Origin: Lachnospiraceae bacterium
GTDB lineage: Bacteria; Bacillota; Clostridia; Lachnospirales; Lachnospiraceae
Assembly (NCBI GenBank): GCA_900757145.1
Contig: CAAEMT010000005.1
Location: 1-64,000 of the forward strand
DNA: 64,000 nt
Direction: 5' to 3'
Shown: positions 1 to 9,724 of the stretch, in pieces
Position numbering within the stretch: the stretch's first letter is position 1
Layout: each line of letters begins with the position of its first letter
Position numbers and translations under genes: made by a program
The notes under the pieces: generated by a model
Database searches by the model: none
What the model was told of the DNA's origin: nothing
What the model saw: only the letters and a program-made list of their open reading frames with translations

Positions 1-48
1 ATTTGTCAAGTCTTTTTTGGCAAAAAAGTGGGGGATTTTGATAAAAAA

Positions 49-87
49 GGAATCTACAAGCCTTGATTTTACTGGGCTGAAGATTCC
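49..87. other. Hairpin in the leader upstream of the rhodanese gene
   Basis: GGAATCT at 49-55 pairs with AGATTCC at 81-87, with an inner AGCC/GGCT pairing. On the minus strand the stem is followed by a run of T (complement of 43-48), so it has terminator form for leftward transcription, although no minus-strand gene lies just upstream. On the plus strand it would be a structured leader for the gene at 119. Its role is not settled. Confidence 0.3.
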
Positions 88-118
88 GAGAGATTATTAG
101 AATATACGGAGGTAAAAA

Positions 119-439
119 ATGGGATTTTTTGACTTTTTTAAAGGCACTGATATCAATCAGGGAATCGATGAATACAAAGGTACAAACGGAGCCATCCTTA
201 TAGATGTCCGCACACCGCAGGAATACAGAGACGGTCATATTCCAGACAGCAAAAACGTACCGCTCCAGTCTCTCGATGCTATTACACACGTAACTGTTCA
301 AAAGGAAACGCCGCTCTTTGTCTACTGCCACTCCGGAGCCAGAAGCCGTCAGGCAGCCGGAATACTTGAGCGCATGGGCTACTCAAACGTAAAGAATCTT
401 GGAGGAATCGTTTCCTATACAGGTAAAGTCGTACGATAA
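119..439 (+). CDS. Single-domain rhodanese-like sulfurtransferase
   Basis: A 106-residue cytoplasmic protein that is essentially one rhodanese domain. The opening motif LIDVRTPQEYRDGHIP and the active-site loop YCHSGARSR (catalytic Cys near residue 69) are typical. Proteins of this kind carry sulfane sulfur as a persulfide on the loop cysteine. ACGGAGG lies about 6 bases before the ATG. The next gene, 33 bases downstream on the same strand, is a flavoprotein that also ends in a rhodanese domain, so the pair probably handles polysulfide or low-molecular-weight persulfides together. The acceptor cannot be told from sequence. Confidence 0.9.
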   Translation: MGFFDFFKGTDINQGIDEYKGTNGAILIDVRTPQEYRDGHIPDSKNVPLQSLDAITHVTVQKETPLFVYCHSGARSRQAAGILERMGYSNVKNLGGIVSYTGKVVR

Positions 440-472
440 AAAATTCAGAATTACAGAAAGGTGGAAGTGAAT

Positions 473-2164
473 ATGAAGGTTGTTATTGTAGGCGGTGTGG
501 CCGGCGGCGCTACGGCAGCTGCCAGAATACGAAGATTGGATGAACATGCAGAGATTGTTGTTTTTGAACGTTCCGGCTATGTTTCTTATGCGAACTGCGG
601 TCTGCCCTACTATATCGGGGACGTCATCACAGATCCCGAAGAGCTGACGCTCCAGACGCCGGAAAGCTTCGACGCACGTTTCCGCGTTACGATGAAGGTG
701 CGTCATGAGGTTACGGCGCTCCATCCCGAAACTCATACTGTTTCTGTAAAAAATCTGGAAACGGGAGAAATCTTTGAAGAAAGCTACGATAAGCTACTGC
801 TCTCTCCGGGAGCAAAGCCGACGCAGCCCAGGCTGTCCGGAACCGGAATCGACCGCCTCTTTACGCTGCGGACAGTCGAGGATACGTTTCGCATTAAAGA
901 ATTTATCCGTACAAACCAGCCAAAATCAGCCGTGCTCTCCGGCGGCGGCTTTATCGGTCTGGAGCTTGCAGAAAATCTGCGCGAACTCGGTATGGAAGTC
1001 ACAATCGTACAGCGTCCGAAGCAGCTGATGAACCCATTTGACGCTGATATGGCAGCCTTTATCCACAGCGAAATGCGAAAGCATGGTGTCCGCCTTGCGC
1101 TCGGTCATACCGTAGAAGGTTTTGAAGAAAAAGACGGTGGCGTAGATGTTCTGCTCAAAGAGGAAGCGCCGCTTCACGCAGATATGGTCGTGCTTGCTAT
1201 CGGAGTAACGCCCGATACGCATCTGGCTGCGGAAGCCGGACTGAAGCTTGGCCTTAAGGGCAGTATTGTGGTAAATGACCGGATGGAAACATCTGCCCCT
1301 GATATTTACGCCGTAGGCGACGCAGTACAGGTAAAGCATTCCGTTACAGGACTTGACACTTTAATTTCTCTCGCAGGTCCCGCAAACAAACAGGGACGTA
1401 TCGCAGCAGACAATATCTGCGGCAGAGACAGCCGTTATCACGGTTCCCAGGGCAGCTCCGTTATCAAAGTCTTTGACATGACAGCAGCCGTCACAGGCAT
1501 CAATGAAACAAACGCAAAAAAAGCGGGACTTTCTGTTGATACGGTCATCCTCTCCCCGATGAGCCATGCCGGCTACTATCCGGGCGGCAAGATCATGACA
1601 ATGAAAGTTGTATTTGAAAAAGAAACGTACCGCCTGCTCGGTGCGCAGATTATCGGATATGAAGGTGTCGATAAGAGAATCGATGTGCTCGCAACCGCCA
1701 TACATGCCAATATGAAGGCAACTGAATTAAAAGAACTGGATCTCGCCTACGCGCCTCCGTATTCTTCCGCAAAAGATCCTGTCAACATGGCAGGATTCAT
1801 GATCGAAAATATCGCAGAAGGTCAATTAAAACAGGTTCACCTGGAAGATGTAAAGGAGCTGCCGCGCGATGGAAGCGTAATCCTACTTGATACTCGAACA
1901 CCGGGTGAATACAGCCGCGGTCACGTGGACGGCTTTCTCAATATTCCGGTAGATGACCTGAGAAACCGCCTTGACGAGCTTAATAAAGAGAAGCCTGTAT
2001 ATGTGATGTGTCAGAGCGGTCTGCGCAGCTATATTGCCTCCTGTATCCTTGCAGGAAACGGCTTTGACGCCTATAACTTCTCAGGAGGCTTTCGCTACTA
2101 TGACGCTGTCATCAATGACCGCTGCCTGATCGAATCCGCAACCGCGTGCGGCATGGATCGATAA
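473..2164 (+). CDS. CoA-disulfide reductase-type flavoprotein with C-terminal rhodanese domain
   Basis: The protein is 563 residues from ATG 473; an upstream GTG at 461 overlaps the ribosome binding site AAAGGTGGA, so ATG 473 is preferred. Order: FAD-binding GGVAGGATAAARIRR at the N-terminus, redox Cys42 in SYANCGLPYYIGD, NAD(P)H-binding GGGFIGLELAENL around residue 160, the second FAD motif YAVGDAVQV, a dimerisation domain to about 440, then a rhodanese domain with active loop MCQSGLRSY. This single-Cys architecture is that of CoA-disulfide reductase/rhodanese fusions, known in NADH:polysulfide or CoA-persulfide reductases. Likely role: NAD(P)H-dependent reduction of CoA disulfide, persulfide or polysulfide, supplied by the rhodanese tail and perhaps by the rhodanese encoded just upstream. 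The exact substrate is inferred from the family. Confidence 0.9.
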   Translation: MKVVIVGGVAGGATAAARIRRLDEHAEIVVFERSGYVSYANCGLPYYIGDVITDPEELTLQTPESFDARFRVTMKVRHEVTALHPETHTVSVKNLETGEIFEESYDKLLLSPGAKPTQPRLSGTGIDRLFTLRTVEDTFRIKEFIRTNQPKSAVLSGGGFIGLELAENLRELGMEVTIVQRPKQLMNPFDADMAAFIHSEMRKHGVRLALGHTVEGFEEKDGGVDVLLKEEAPLHADMVVLAIGVTPDTHLAAEAGLKLGLKGSIVVNDRMETSAPDIYAVGDAVQVKHSVTGLDTLISLAGPANKQGRIAADNICGRDSRYHGSQGSSVIKVFDMTAAVTGINETNAKKAGLSVDTVILSPMSHAGYYPGGKIMTMKVVFEKETYRLLGAQIIGYEGVDKRIDVLATAIHANMKATELKELDLAYAPPYSSAKDPVNMAGFMIENIAEGQLKQVHLEDVKELPRDGSVILLDTRTPGEYSRGHVDGFLNIPVDDLRNRLDELNKEKPVYVMCQSGLRSYIASCILAGNGFDAYNFSGGFRYYDAVINDRCLIESATACGMDR

Positions 2165-2178
2165 AAAACCGCCTTGCC

Positions 2179-3690
2179 CTAGCGTATCTTTATTTTTTTC
2201 TGATATCCTGTACTTCCGGTAAACAGCCGCTTATAAGCTGCACGTTTACTGGATGGTACTTTGATAACAGCTTTTTTAGAAATATTCCTAATCGCATTTT
2301 TTTCGATTTTTGTCAATACTTTGCTCTTTATCGTAATCGTTTTTAGCTTTTTGCAGTTTTTAAACGTTTCTGTTCCTATCGTTTTTATATTTTTTCCGAT
2401 TGTGACAGAAGTAAGCTTTTTACAGCCGCAAAATGCCTTCTTTTCAATAGCTGTAACTTTAAACTTTACTCCGCCAATTTTCACTGTGCTTGCAATCTTC
2501 ATGGTTGTAAGCGCAGATTTTTTCATTGTTGTACCAAGAAGGGAAACGGTTCCTTTTCCATTGCGGCTGGCATTCGTCACTTTATACTTATAACCGCCTG
2601 TCGAATAAATCTTTCCCTTTTTCAGCTTGACAACAGGAATCTTTTTAGTCTTGACTGTTTTACAGCTCAGGCACGTAAATGTTTTTGTGCCGGCAAAAGA
2701 TACGGTCGGCTCCTTTGTAATAACTCCTCCATCCCAGTTATGTTTCAGCGAAAATGTCCTCTTCGCAGACATACCGTTCGCTGCCATCGCTGTAATATCG
2801 ACTGTTCCGCAGCCTCTTGCGAATACAGTTCCTTTTTCATCTACGGAAGCAGCTGACGGATTTGACGATACCCATCGGACAGCGCCCAGTACCTGCAGTC
2901 CATCCGTATGTCCATAATCCCCAGATGCACTCATTGTCATTTTGAGCGCACCTGTCTGTCCCGCTTTCCAAGGCACAGCGCCTGTCACCTTACAGCTTCC
3001 CAAAACGAGATTTTCTGCACTCACCTCAAGCGTCTGAACACATGCCTCCACTGGTTTCCCCCATGTTTCATCCATACTCTGCTCACCTGAAAACTGCCCA
3101 AGTGTTGTATTCGGAAACGGTGTCAACTCTGAATAAAAAACTCCGAGCCCGACATACCTGTTGGACGGACTTATCATAGATGTATAATGTCCCGTGACAC
3201 CTCCAGTACTATATACCCAATCTGCTTTTTCACCGTACCACTGATTGATCCCATAGACCATCGAGCGACTATAATTCCATGCGATCACCTCGGAATTGCC
3301 GCTTCCGCCATGCGGGCCTTCCATATAATACCACGGTTTCCCATTTAATCGTTTGTGCTGCATTGTAATGGCAGACTCTGCTGCGCGAATACGCGCAATA
3401 TATTCAAGATCAGACGACCATTTAATCGGAATATAATCGTTCATGGTAAGCGGCCGTCCTGTATCAGGATTTATCACGCCCTCCTGACACGCTTCCTTCC
3501 TAATCTCATTGATTCGATTCAATGCCTTTTGCGTTTCTGTAATATATTCCCCCTCTATTCCCAGAAAAATACATCCAGCCGACGGTACCGCAGTATCTGT
3601 CGGAAATACCGGACGGCTTTCAGCTGCGGCAGGCAGGACACACAGCCACATAAACAATAACGTTAACAGTCCTATTCTCTTTCTCTTCAT
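2179..3690 (-). CDS. Secreted CAP-domain protein with Big-like linker and BspA-type leucine-rich tail
   Basis: 503 residues. An N-terminal signal peptide (basic start, hydrophobic run, AAAES cleavage region) is followed by a CAP/SCP-like domain from about residue 50 to 210 (TQKALNRINEIRKEA, repeated aromatic and YTSM segments). A bacterial Ig-like section at about 225-315 contains VRWVSSNPSAASVDEKGTV. A Cys pair TCLSC near 340 is followed by a lysine-rich LRR_5/BspA repeat tail (KKAFCGCKKLTSVTIGKNI and relatives). No LPXTG motif or C-terminal membrane helix is visible, so it is probably released or held non-covalently by the basic tail. It lies 16 bases downstream of the SseB-like gene on the same strand and converges with the flavoprotein gene with a 14-base gap. 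CAP function in gut Firmicutes is poorly defined. Confidence 0.75.
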   Translation of the reverse strand: MKRKRIGLLTLLFMWLCVLPAAAESRPVFPTDTAVPSAGCIFLGIEGEYITETQKALNRINEIRKEACQEGVINPDTGRPLTMNDYIPIKWSSDLEYIARIRAAESAITMQHKRLNGKPWYYMEGPHGGSGNSEVIAWNYSRSMVYGINQWYGEKADWVYSTGGVTGHYTSMISPSNRYVGLGVFYSELTPFPNTTLGQFSGEQSMDETWGKPVEACVQTLEVSAENLVLGSCKVTGAVPWKAGQTGALKMTMSASGDYGHTDGLQVLGAVRWVSSNPSAASVDEKGTVFARGCGTVDITAMAANGMSAKRTFSLKHNWDGGVITKEPTVSFAGTKTFTCLSCKTVKTKKIPVVKLKKGKIYSTGGYKYKVTNASRNGKGTVSLLGTTMKKSALTTMKIASTVKIGGVKFKVTAIEKKAFCGCKKLTSVTIGKNIKTIGTETFKNCKKLKTITIKSKVLTKIEKNAIRNISKKAVIKVPSSKRAAYKRLFTGSTGYQKKIKIR

Positions 3691-3706
3691 AACCTTTCAC
3701 CCCCCG

Positions 3707-4120
3707 TCACATATTCACTCCCAAAATGATTCGTATCAGTTGTTTGCTCAGCATGAGCGTACAGTGATACGGATTGAGGATCAGGCCTTCAATCCCGTCC
3801 GCAGCCAGCGTGGTCTGAAAAAGTTTTCCGATTTCTGCTGTAAAAGCTGACATGACTCCATTACTGTCCTTCGACTGTTCCTCAAATCCCGTATATGCTG
3901 CAAACCAGCTTTTTCCGTCTTTCGTGCGAATCACTCTCATCTGCAGAGCACCCGGAGCTGCCAAAGGATCAAGTGATACGATGAAATGTCCGTCTTCTTT
4001 TGCTCTTTTGCGTATCACGGTCAAGGCATGCGCCAGCATTTCATCCGTCATTTCTTTGTGTAAAGCGTAGATTGCTGTTTCAATCTTATCATTACCTGAT
4101 AATCTAATATCCTGTTCCAT
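3707..4120 (-). CDS. SseB-like domain protein
   Basis: 137 residues, no signal peptide. Features such as WFAAYTGFEEQ (an aromatic strand followed by an acidic turn), the run LFQTTLAADGIEGLILNPY and the overall length match small SseB N-terminal-domain proteins of Firmicutes, whose role is unknown. The start is backed by TAGGAG 8 bases upstream. It is the first gene of an apparent two-gene unit with the CAP/LRR protein. The family call is from pattern recognition and is moderate. Confidence 0.6.
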   Translation of the reverse strand: MEQDIRLSGNDKIETAIYALHKEMTDEMLAHALTVIRKRAKEDGHFIVSLDPLAAPGALQMRVIRTKDGKSWFAAYTGFEEQSKDSNGVMSAFTAEIGKLFQTTLAADGIEGLILNPYHCTLMLSKQLIRIILGVNM

Positions 4121-4241
4121 CTGCCATTCTCCTATATAAAATGCTGTGATCTTTCTTTATTTCGGTAGAATTATAACTCATTTCAACCAAAAAAGCAAAA
4201 GTCACAAGAAACGGCAGTATTTTTAAATACTATAAATCACT

Positions 4242-6719
4242 TTAGAAAAGATCCTTCAATTTTTCCATCACACTTTCTGTCTCTGTCTCCGGCTCTTCCT
4301 CTGCTTCCTCTTCTATTTTGACCGGATCTGTTTTCATAACAAACTGCACCAAATCTACATTCTTGTTTTTGTCTGATACAAAAGACACCGGCTGATAATC
4401 TCCTCCTGCAATCTCATCTACAGCCTTATCGATCTCATTTTCAACCTGCGTATCAATATCTGAAGTTTTATCAGCAAATTCTCCTGTTCCGTCTTTTAAC
4501 TCCGCAGTCCCGTCTTTTAACTCCGCTGCTCCGTCTTTCAGTTTTACCGTTCCGTCATACAACTGAGAAGTACCATCGTAAAGTTCAGATGTACCGCTGT
4601 AAAGCTTGGAATTTCCGGTTTTCAGTGCTTTTGCGCCCTCTAAAAGTGTTTTTACCCCATCCGCCAGCTCTTTGGAACCGCTCTTTGCATCTTTTGCACC
4701 GCCTGCAAGAGCCTTGCTGCCTGCCAGGAGCTGGGCTGTTCCTTTCTTCAGAGTTTCTGTACCGTCAGAAAGCTGCTGGCTTCCGGACGCAAGACTCGTA
4801 TTTCCTGCAGCAAGCTGATCAGCACCTGAGGCCAGCATCTGTACTCCGCTCTGTACCTGTACTAAGGCATCATACAATGTATCATACCCTTCTTTTACTG
4901 TCTGTACCCCCTGTGTATACGTACCTATACCTGCATCCAGCTTCTTATACTCTTTCACCATCAAATCAATCGCATTCTTCAGTTCCTGTATTTGCTGCGT
5001 AATCATACTCTTCAAAATAACAGGCAGCTTCTGAATCATTTCATTGAACACTTTATATTTTTCCTGCAGCTTGGATAAACCGCCGTCAAGCTCTGCCGCC
5101 CCCTGAGCTGCAGCATCGATTCCTCCTGTCAGTGTTCCAAAAGCCGCACTATTCTGGTCGAGCAGCCCTGCGATATTCTGTGCATTTCCGATCGCACCGT
5201 TTACATCGATTCCACCGGCGTATTTTGCCACAAGGTCAGAAGGAAGAGCCGAGTACAGAGCTGCAGCCGTAGATGCAAGGCTGCGCAGATACTCTGCGGC
5301 GCTCTGGTTCTGCGCTTTGAGCCCGTCGATCATTCCGTAATTTCCCTGGATGGCATTCAAACCACCTGAAATATTTTTAGCCCCTTTTTGTGCCGCCTCA
5401 ATGGAAGACAGTATCTGGTCGGAGCTTCCAAGAAGCGTCTGCATCTGTTCGCCTCCGACGGTAATGCTTTCCAGACTAGACTGAATCTGCTCAAGGGCTG
5501 TAAGCATTGTTTTGGAACCCTTGACCAGTTCAGGAGAGTTTTCAGTCAGTGCCCCTATTCCCGTCTTCAACTTTTCTGCACTCTTCACCATAAGATCCAG
5601 ATTGGCGGACAGGGAAGCTGTTCCGCTTTGCAGCTCTTTACTTCCTTTTTCTGCTTGTTTTGCACCTTCCTTAAGATTCTTTGCTCCGGCATTTAGATCT
5701 GATGCTCCTGTATCAAGACCGGAAATACCTTCATTCAAATCAGAACTGCCTTTCTTTAATGTTTTCATTCCACTGTTTAATGATCTTGCTCCGGAATAAA
5801 GTGCCTTTGCTCCATCCGCCAGCTCTGAAGATCCATCTTTTGTCTGTTCTGCACCGCTTTTCAATGCAGCCGTGCCTTCAAGGAGGGCACCGGCACCGCT
5901 GTGAAGCTCTCCGGCTCCATCTAGGAGTTCCCCGGCTCCATCGTCAAGCTGTGATGCACCATCATCAAATTCCCCTGCCGCATCTTTAATCTCATCCGTT
6001 TTATCTGTCAGCCCTTCCGTATCTAGAGAATCGCTGTCTATATCAAAAGACATCGGCACTGCCTGGAAGGAGATACTTTCCATTTCAAAATCCTTAACAT
6101 CTGCAGATATTGTAAATGTTTTCTCCTGACCGGCCATGATATTATAGAGAAGCTGGCGATTTTTTCCAACATTCGCCTGAGTTGCTCCTTCTGCAGATAT
6201 ATTGCTGCACTGATCTGTATTCAGAGTAATTGTTCCCTGTACCAGATAATTATCAAAGAAATCACCTGCTGCCTGCGGATTCTCTTTCAATTCCACATGA
6301 ATCTCCAGCTTGCCACTCTTTCCGGCAAGTTCCTGCGCCTCCATCTCTTTTCCATCTAAATAGTAGGAAAGATGGATAGTCCACGGAAGCTGTGGGTTTT
6401 CAACATCTCCCTGGTAGAAAAATTTTCCTTTTTCTGCATTTGCAGTGATTTCATCCCCATTTACCGCAAGTTCTTCATTCGAGGTCAGATTTTTCACGGA
6501 AGAATACTTTCCATAATCAATGATCTGTGTATCCTCATCCAGCATATATTCATTTACCACATAAACCCCTGAAACACTTCCGTCCTGATTGAGATTTACA
6601 TATACATTTTCGTCTTTTTTCACCTGTTCTTCTGCATTTGCAGGAAGAACCATGCCTGCCGCCATCGTAATACTCAAAACTGCCGCCATTGCTCTTGCAT
6701 ACGTTCTGTTCTTATTCAT
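4242..6719 (-). CDS. Secreted xxxLxxG heptad-repeat protein, partner of MMPL transporter (copy 1)
   Basis: 825 residues. A signal peptide (ending PANAEE near residue 30) is followed by a beta-rich N-terminal domain of about 200 residues. Then come two long blocks of the four-per-unit heptad xxxLxxG, roughly 245-380 and 640-745 (for example LDDGAGELLDGAGELHSGAG), on each side of a helical middle section. A short end domain (VDLVQFVMKT) and a very acidic tail finish the protein. The heptads resemble those in the extracellular part of YhgE/Pip proteins, but the membrane helices of YhgE are absent here. Its ATG overlaps the end of the MMPL gene by 8 bases, which implies translational coupling. 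Inference: an extracytoplasmic rod that works with the MMPL pump. A paralogue with the same partner lies at 9725-12385. Confidence 0.8.
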   Translation of the reverse strand: MNKNRTYARAMAAVLSITMAAGMVLPANAEEQVKKDENVYVNLNQDGSVSGVYVVNEYMLDEDTQIIDYGKYSSVKNLTSNEELAVNGDEITANAEKGKFFYQGDVENPQLPWTIHLSYYLDGKEMEAQELAGKSGKLEIHVELKENPQAAGDFFDNYLVQGTITLNTDQCSNISAEGATQANVGKNRQLLYNIMAGQEKTFTISADVKDFEMESISFQAVPMSFDIDSDSLDTEGLTDKTDEIKDAAGEFDDGASQLDDGAGELLDGAGELHSGAGALLEGTAALKSGAEQTKDGSSELADGAKALYSGARSLNSGMKTLKKGSSDLNEGISGLDTGASDLNAGAKNLKEGAKQAEKGSKELQSGTASLSANLDLMVKSAEKLKTGIGALTENSPELVKGSKTMLTALEQIQSSLESITVGGEQMQTLLGSSDQILSSIEAAQKGAKNISGGLNAIQGNYGMIDGLKAQNQSAAEYLRSLASTAAALYSALPSDLVAKYAGGIDVNGAIGNAQNIAGLLDQNSAAFGTLTGGIDAAAQGAAELDGGLSKLQEKYKVFNEMIQKLPVILKSMITQQIQELKNAIDLMVKEYKKLDAGIGTYTQGVQTVKEGYDTLYDALVQVQSGVQMLASGADQLAAGNTSLASGSQQLSDGTETLKKGTAQLLAGSKALAGGAKDAKSGSKELADGVKTLLEGAKALKTGNSKLYSGTSELYDGTSQLYDGTVKLKDGAAELKDGTAELKDGTGEFADKTSDIDTQVENEIDKAVDEIAGGDYQPVSFVSDKNKNVDLVQFVMKTDPVKIEEEAEEEPETETESVMEKLKDLF

Positions 6720-8883
6720 TACACAATTCCTCCTTTATTGCTTTTGTATTCATTTCTGATTTTTCATTTCTTCTATGCGAAACTACCAGTCCGTCAAAGA
6801 GATACAGCAGCCCCGGTAGAACAAACAGTACAATAATCAGAGAACTGATCGCCCCCACTCCAAGGAAGGTACCGATCTGAGCAAGCAGCTCATTCGAAGA
6901 CATTTTTCCGAGAAGGAAACCTACCACCGTCAATACACTGCCCGATACAAGTACAGAAACTGTTACTGCTGAAACTGTCTTTGCTGCTGCCTGTTTCTTC
7001 AGCAAACGCCTGTCTCTGCGCTTCTGTGCCGCGGTTCTTGTATCTGTCCCCAAAGCAGAAATTCTCGCCGCTTCCTCACATCCAAGCTCCTGCCGGATTT
7101 CACGATAACGGTCAGAGAATAAAATTGCATAATCGACTGTCGCGCCAAGCTGTATCGTATTGATGATCAGATAAGCAATATAAAATACTGCTGAACTTGT
7201 AAAATACGGAATCGCCAAATTGATCCAGATTGCTGTCTCGATACTCAGCACTAGGATAATCGGAAGTGTCAAGGATTTAAGCAGCGCAAGAAGTACCACC
7301 AATACTGCAATGATTGCAAGTGCGTTAACCTTGACCATATCATCTGTCACTGTATTCATCAAATCATATGTACTTACTCCTTCTCCTGCCAGATGATATG
7401 TACCAGGATAATATTCATTTGCAATAGTCCTGATTTGTTCTACGAGCTGGAATGTCTCATCCCCCTCATAATCTGTATCAAGCGCAAGAACCATCCGGCT
7501 GTAATGCTCAGATTCCAGAAGAGAAAGTGTATCCGCATCCAGAAAATCTCTTGGTATCTCCGCTCCTGCCATATCAACATAAGAGATCACACTTGTCATC
7601 TGAGGAATCTGATGCAGTTCCTGAGAAAGAGCCTTTTCTTTCGAAGTATCTCCTTTCGGAACAAGCAGTACATAATTGTCGCTCTGTCCGAACGTGTCCT
7701 CAATCTGCTTCATATCCCTTCCGGTCTGTGTTCCCTCACCAAACATATGACTTGCACCGTAATAATACTTGTTTGAATTAGAAGCCAGATATGCAGGAAC
7801 AATCACAACTGCAAATATACATACAAGCGGAAGCATTACTTTTGTAACACCCTTTCCAAAACCGGAAAAAGAAGGAAGCAGTTTTTTATGTCTTGTCTTT
7901 TCCAAATATTTGTGCGATGTCAGGATCACAGCCGGCATAAAAATGAATACCGTAATCAAACTGAGTGCTACACCTTTTGCAAGCGCAAGCCCTAGGTCCG
8001 GACCGATCTGAAACTGCATCAGACAAAGCGCTACAAAACCAATTACCGTTGTAAGGCCGCTGGAAAGAATAGATCCTGTAGATTTACACAGCGCATCGAC
8101 CATAGCTTCCTCAGCGTTACTGTTCTCTTTCCTGCACTCCTCAAAACGATGGATCAGAAATACGGAATAATCAAGCGACACCGCCAACTGCAGAATATTG
8201 CCTGCGGCATTTGTTACAAATGAGATTTCTCCGAAAATCAGATTCGTTCCTGCATTGATAGCAATTGCAACACCAAGTCCCAAAAGAACAATCACAGGCT
8301 CAAGCCAGGACTGTGTAGTAAGCAGCAATACAAAAAATACAAACAATACTGCAAAAGCCGCAATCCGCTGCACCTCTATCACTGTATTCTCTGTTGCCGC
8401 CGCAGTGGCAACCGCACTTCCGGTCATCGCATTATCGTCTCCGATCAGTTCCCGGATTGCGTCTACTGCCTGTACTCGCTTATGTTCCTCAATGACAACA
8501 GTGAACAATGCCGTCTCATCCTTATAATAAGCCTTCAAAGTATCCTGATCCATCGTCTCCATCGGCATCATGACATCCAGTGTGTCATCCAGCCAGGTTA
8601 CTTCCTGCACACCATCGATACTTTTCAATTTTTCTTTGTACTCAAGAGCCTCCGGAATACTCACATCCCTGATCATAACCCTTGCATTTGGAATGCCTCC
8701 GTCAAACTCCTCATCCATCACATCAATTGCAACAGTTGAAGCAGACTCAGGCGGCAGATACTCATTAATATCGTAGTTTACTCCTACAAGACCCTGCAGA
8801 AACAGACATAAAGCTGTTGCTGCTGCAAAAAATACCATGATCCACTTACGATGCCGCACGACACCAGAATAAAATTTTTTCAT
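6712..8883 (-). CDS. MMPL-family RND transporter (copy 1)
   Basis: 723 residues in the two-repeat RND layout: an N-terminal helix, an extracytoplasmic loop of about 150 residues, a five-to-six-helix bundle, a second loop at about 390-520 and a second bundle. The Asp-Tyr pairs seen in MmpL proton relays are present in both halves (LDYSVFLIHRF and TVDYAILFSDRY), so proton-driven transport is expected. The start has AAAGGGGAG 9 bases upstream. It is the first gene of a coupled pair with the heptad-repeat protein and is divergent from a TetR gene 240 bases away, which probably represses it. The substrate is unknown; lipids, amphiphiles or toxic compounds are typical for the family. Confidence 0.9.
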   Translation of the reverse strand: MKKFYSGVVRHRKWIMVFFAAATALCLFLQGLVGVNYDINEYLPPESASTVAIDVMDEEFDGGIPNARVMIRDVSIPEALEYKEKLKSIDGVQEVTWLDDTLDVMMPMETMDQDTLKAYYKDETALFTVVIEEHKRVQAVDAIRELIGDDNAMTGSAVATAAATENTVIEVQRIAAFAVLFVFFVLLLTTQSWLEPVIVLLGLGVAIAINAGTNLIFGEISFVTNAAGNILQLAVSLDYSVFLIHRFEECRKENSNAEEAMVDALCKSTGSILSSGLTTVIGFVALCLMQFQIGPDLGLALAKGVALSLITVFIFMPAVILTSHKYLEKTRHKKLLPSFSGFGKGVTKVMLPLVCIFAVVIVPAYLASNSNKYYYGASHMFGEGTQTGRDMKQIEDTFGQSDNYVLLVPKGDTSKEKALSQELHQIPQMTSVISYVDMAGAEIPRDFLDADTLSLLESEHYSRMVLALDTDYEGDETFQLVEQIRTIANEYYPGTYHLAGEGVSTYDLMNTVTDDMVKVNALAIIAVLVVLLALLKSLTLPIILVLSIETAIWINLAIPYFTSSAVFYIAYLIINTIQLGATVDYAILFSDRYREIRQELGCEEAARISALGTDTRTAAQKRRDRRLLKKQAAAKTVSAVTVSVLVSGSVLTVVGFLLGKMSSNELLAQIGTFLGVGAISSLIIVLFVLPGLLYLFDGLVVSHRRNEKSEMNTKAIKEELCNE

Positions 8884-9004
8884 GACTGACTCCCCTTTCT
8901 GTCATGTATATGATAAATTAAAACCTGCCTTTTAAACGGTATGTATTGTAATCGAAAATTCAAATAAAGATTACGGTCAAATATAGCTGTTTTGTATAAT
9001 AACC

Positions 9005-9016
9005 GGACAAATGTCC
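9005..9016. promoter_or_regulatory. Candidate operator between MMPL copy 1 and its TetR regulator
   Basis: GGACAAATGTCC is an inverted repeat (GGACA, 2-base centre, TGTCC) in the 240-base divergent spacer. A TATAAT at 9091-9096 precedes the TetR gene and its GGAGG. The palindrome lies between the two divergent genes, a suitable place for autorepression and control of the pump. No equivalent copy was seen beside the second cassette. Confidence 0.35.
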
Positions 9017-9123
9017 AAATTTGATGGTTGAATTATTTAAAAAAAATAAAATTTATAAAAATCTAATTTTTGTATTTCACGATAAAATGATATAATACCC
9101 CTAACTACGTTGGAGGTACTGCC

Positions 9124-9705
9124 ATGAAAAATGAAGAAATTTCCCTCTATACAAAAAAAACCTTTTCCGAAGCTCTGAAACGAGCCATGAAAAAGAAACC
9201 TTTTCAAAAGATCACAGTCAGCGATCTCGTGCGTGACTGCCAAGTCAACCGCAAGACATTTTATTATCATTTTGAGGATATTTATGCGCTGCTCAAATGG
9301 ACCTTCGAGCAGGAAACAATGGAAGTGATCAAGCATTTTAATCTAATGGAAAATTATGAAGAAGCTATCAATTTTATCATGGATTATATAGAAGAAAACG
9401 ACTATATTATCAACTGCGCCTGCGACTCGATCAGCAGAGATGAAGTAAAACACTTTTTTTATGCAGATTTTCTTGACCTTATTGTATCGTTTATAGACGA
9501 AACAGAGCAAAAAATGGGAAAAACTCTGGAACCTTCCTACAAAAGTTTTCTCAGTTATTTTTATATGGAGGCGCTGACCGGAATGCTGCTCGACTGGATC
9601 AGAGAGCGAAACAAAAGAGCACGCTCTACAGTCGTCCGCTATATCTGCAGTACGATGCAGGATTCCCTTACGGGAATCCTGGACCGCCAGACATACGATT
9701 CCTGA
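9124..9705 (+). CDS. TetR/AcrR-family regulator of MMPL cassette 1
   Basis: 193 residues. The N-terminal helix-turn-helix (residues about 10-55: KITVSDLVRDCQVNRKTFYYHF) is clear, followed by an all-helical ligand domain. Related in layout to the second TetR at 15251, which has the matching VNRNTFYYHYQDVYELL; the two are probably paralogues that travelled with the duplicated cassettes. TTGGAGG lies 9 bases before the ATG. Divergent from the MMPL gene and convergent with the second heptad-protein gene with only 19 bases between. Likely a ligand-responsive repressor of the adjacent pump. Confidence 0.88.
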   Translation: MKNEEISLYTKKTFSEALKRAMKKKPFQKITVSDLVRDCQVNRKTFYYHFEDIYALLKWTFEQETMEVIKHFNLMENYEEAINFIMDYIEENDYIINCACDSISRDEVKHFFYADFLDLIVSFIDETEQKMGKTLEPSYKSFLSYFYMEALTGMLLDWIRERNKRARSTVVRYICSTMQDSLTGILDRQTYDS

Positions 9706-9724
9706 TTGCGTGCTCTATTTTCTC

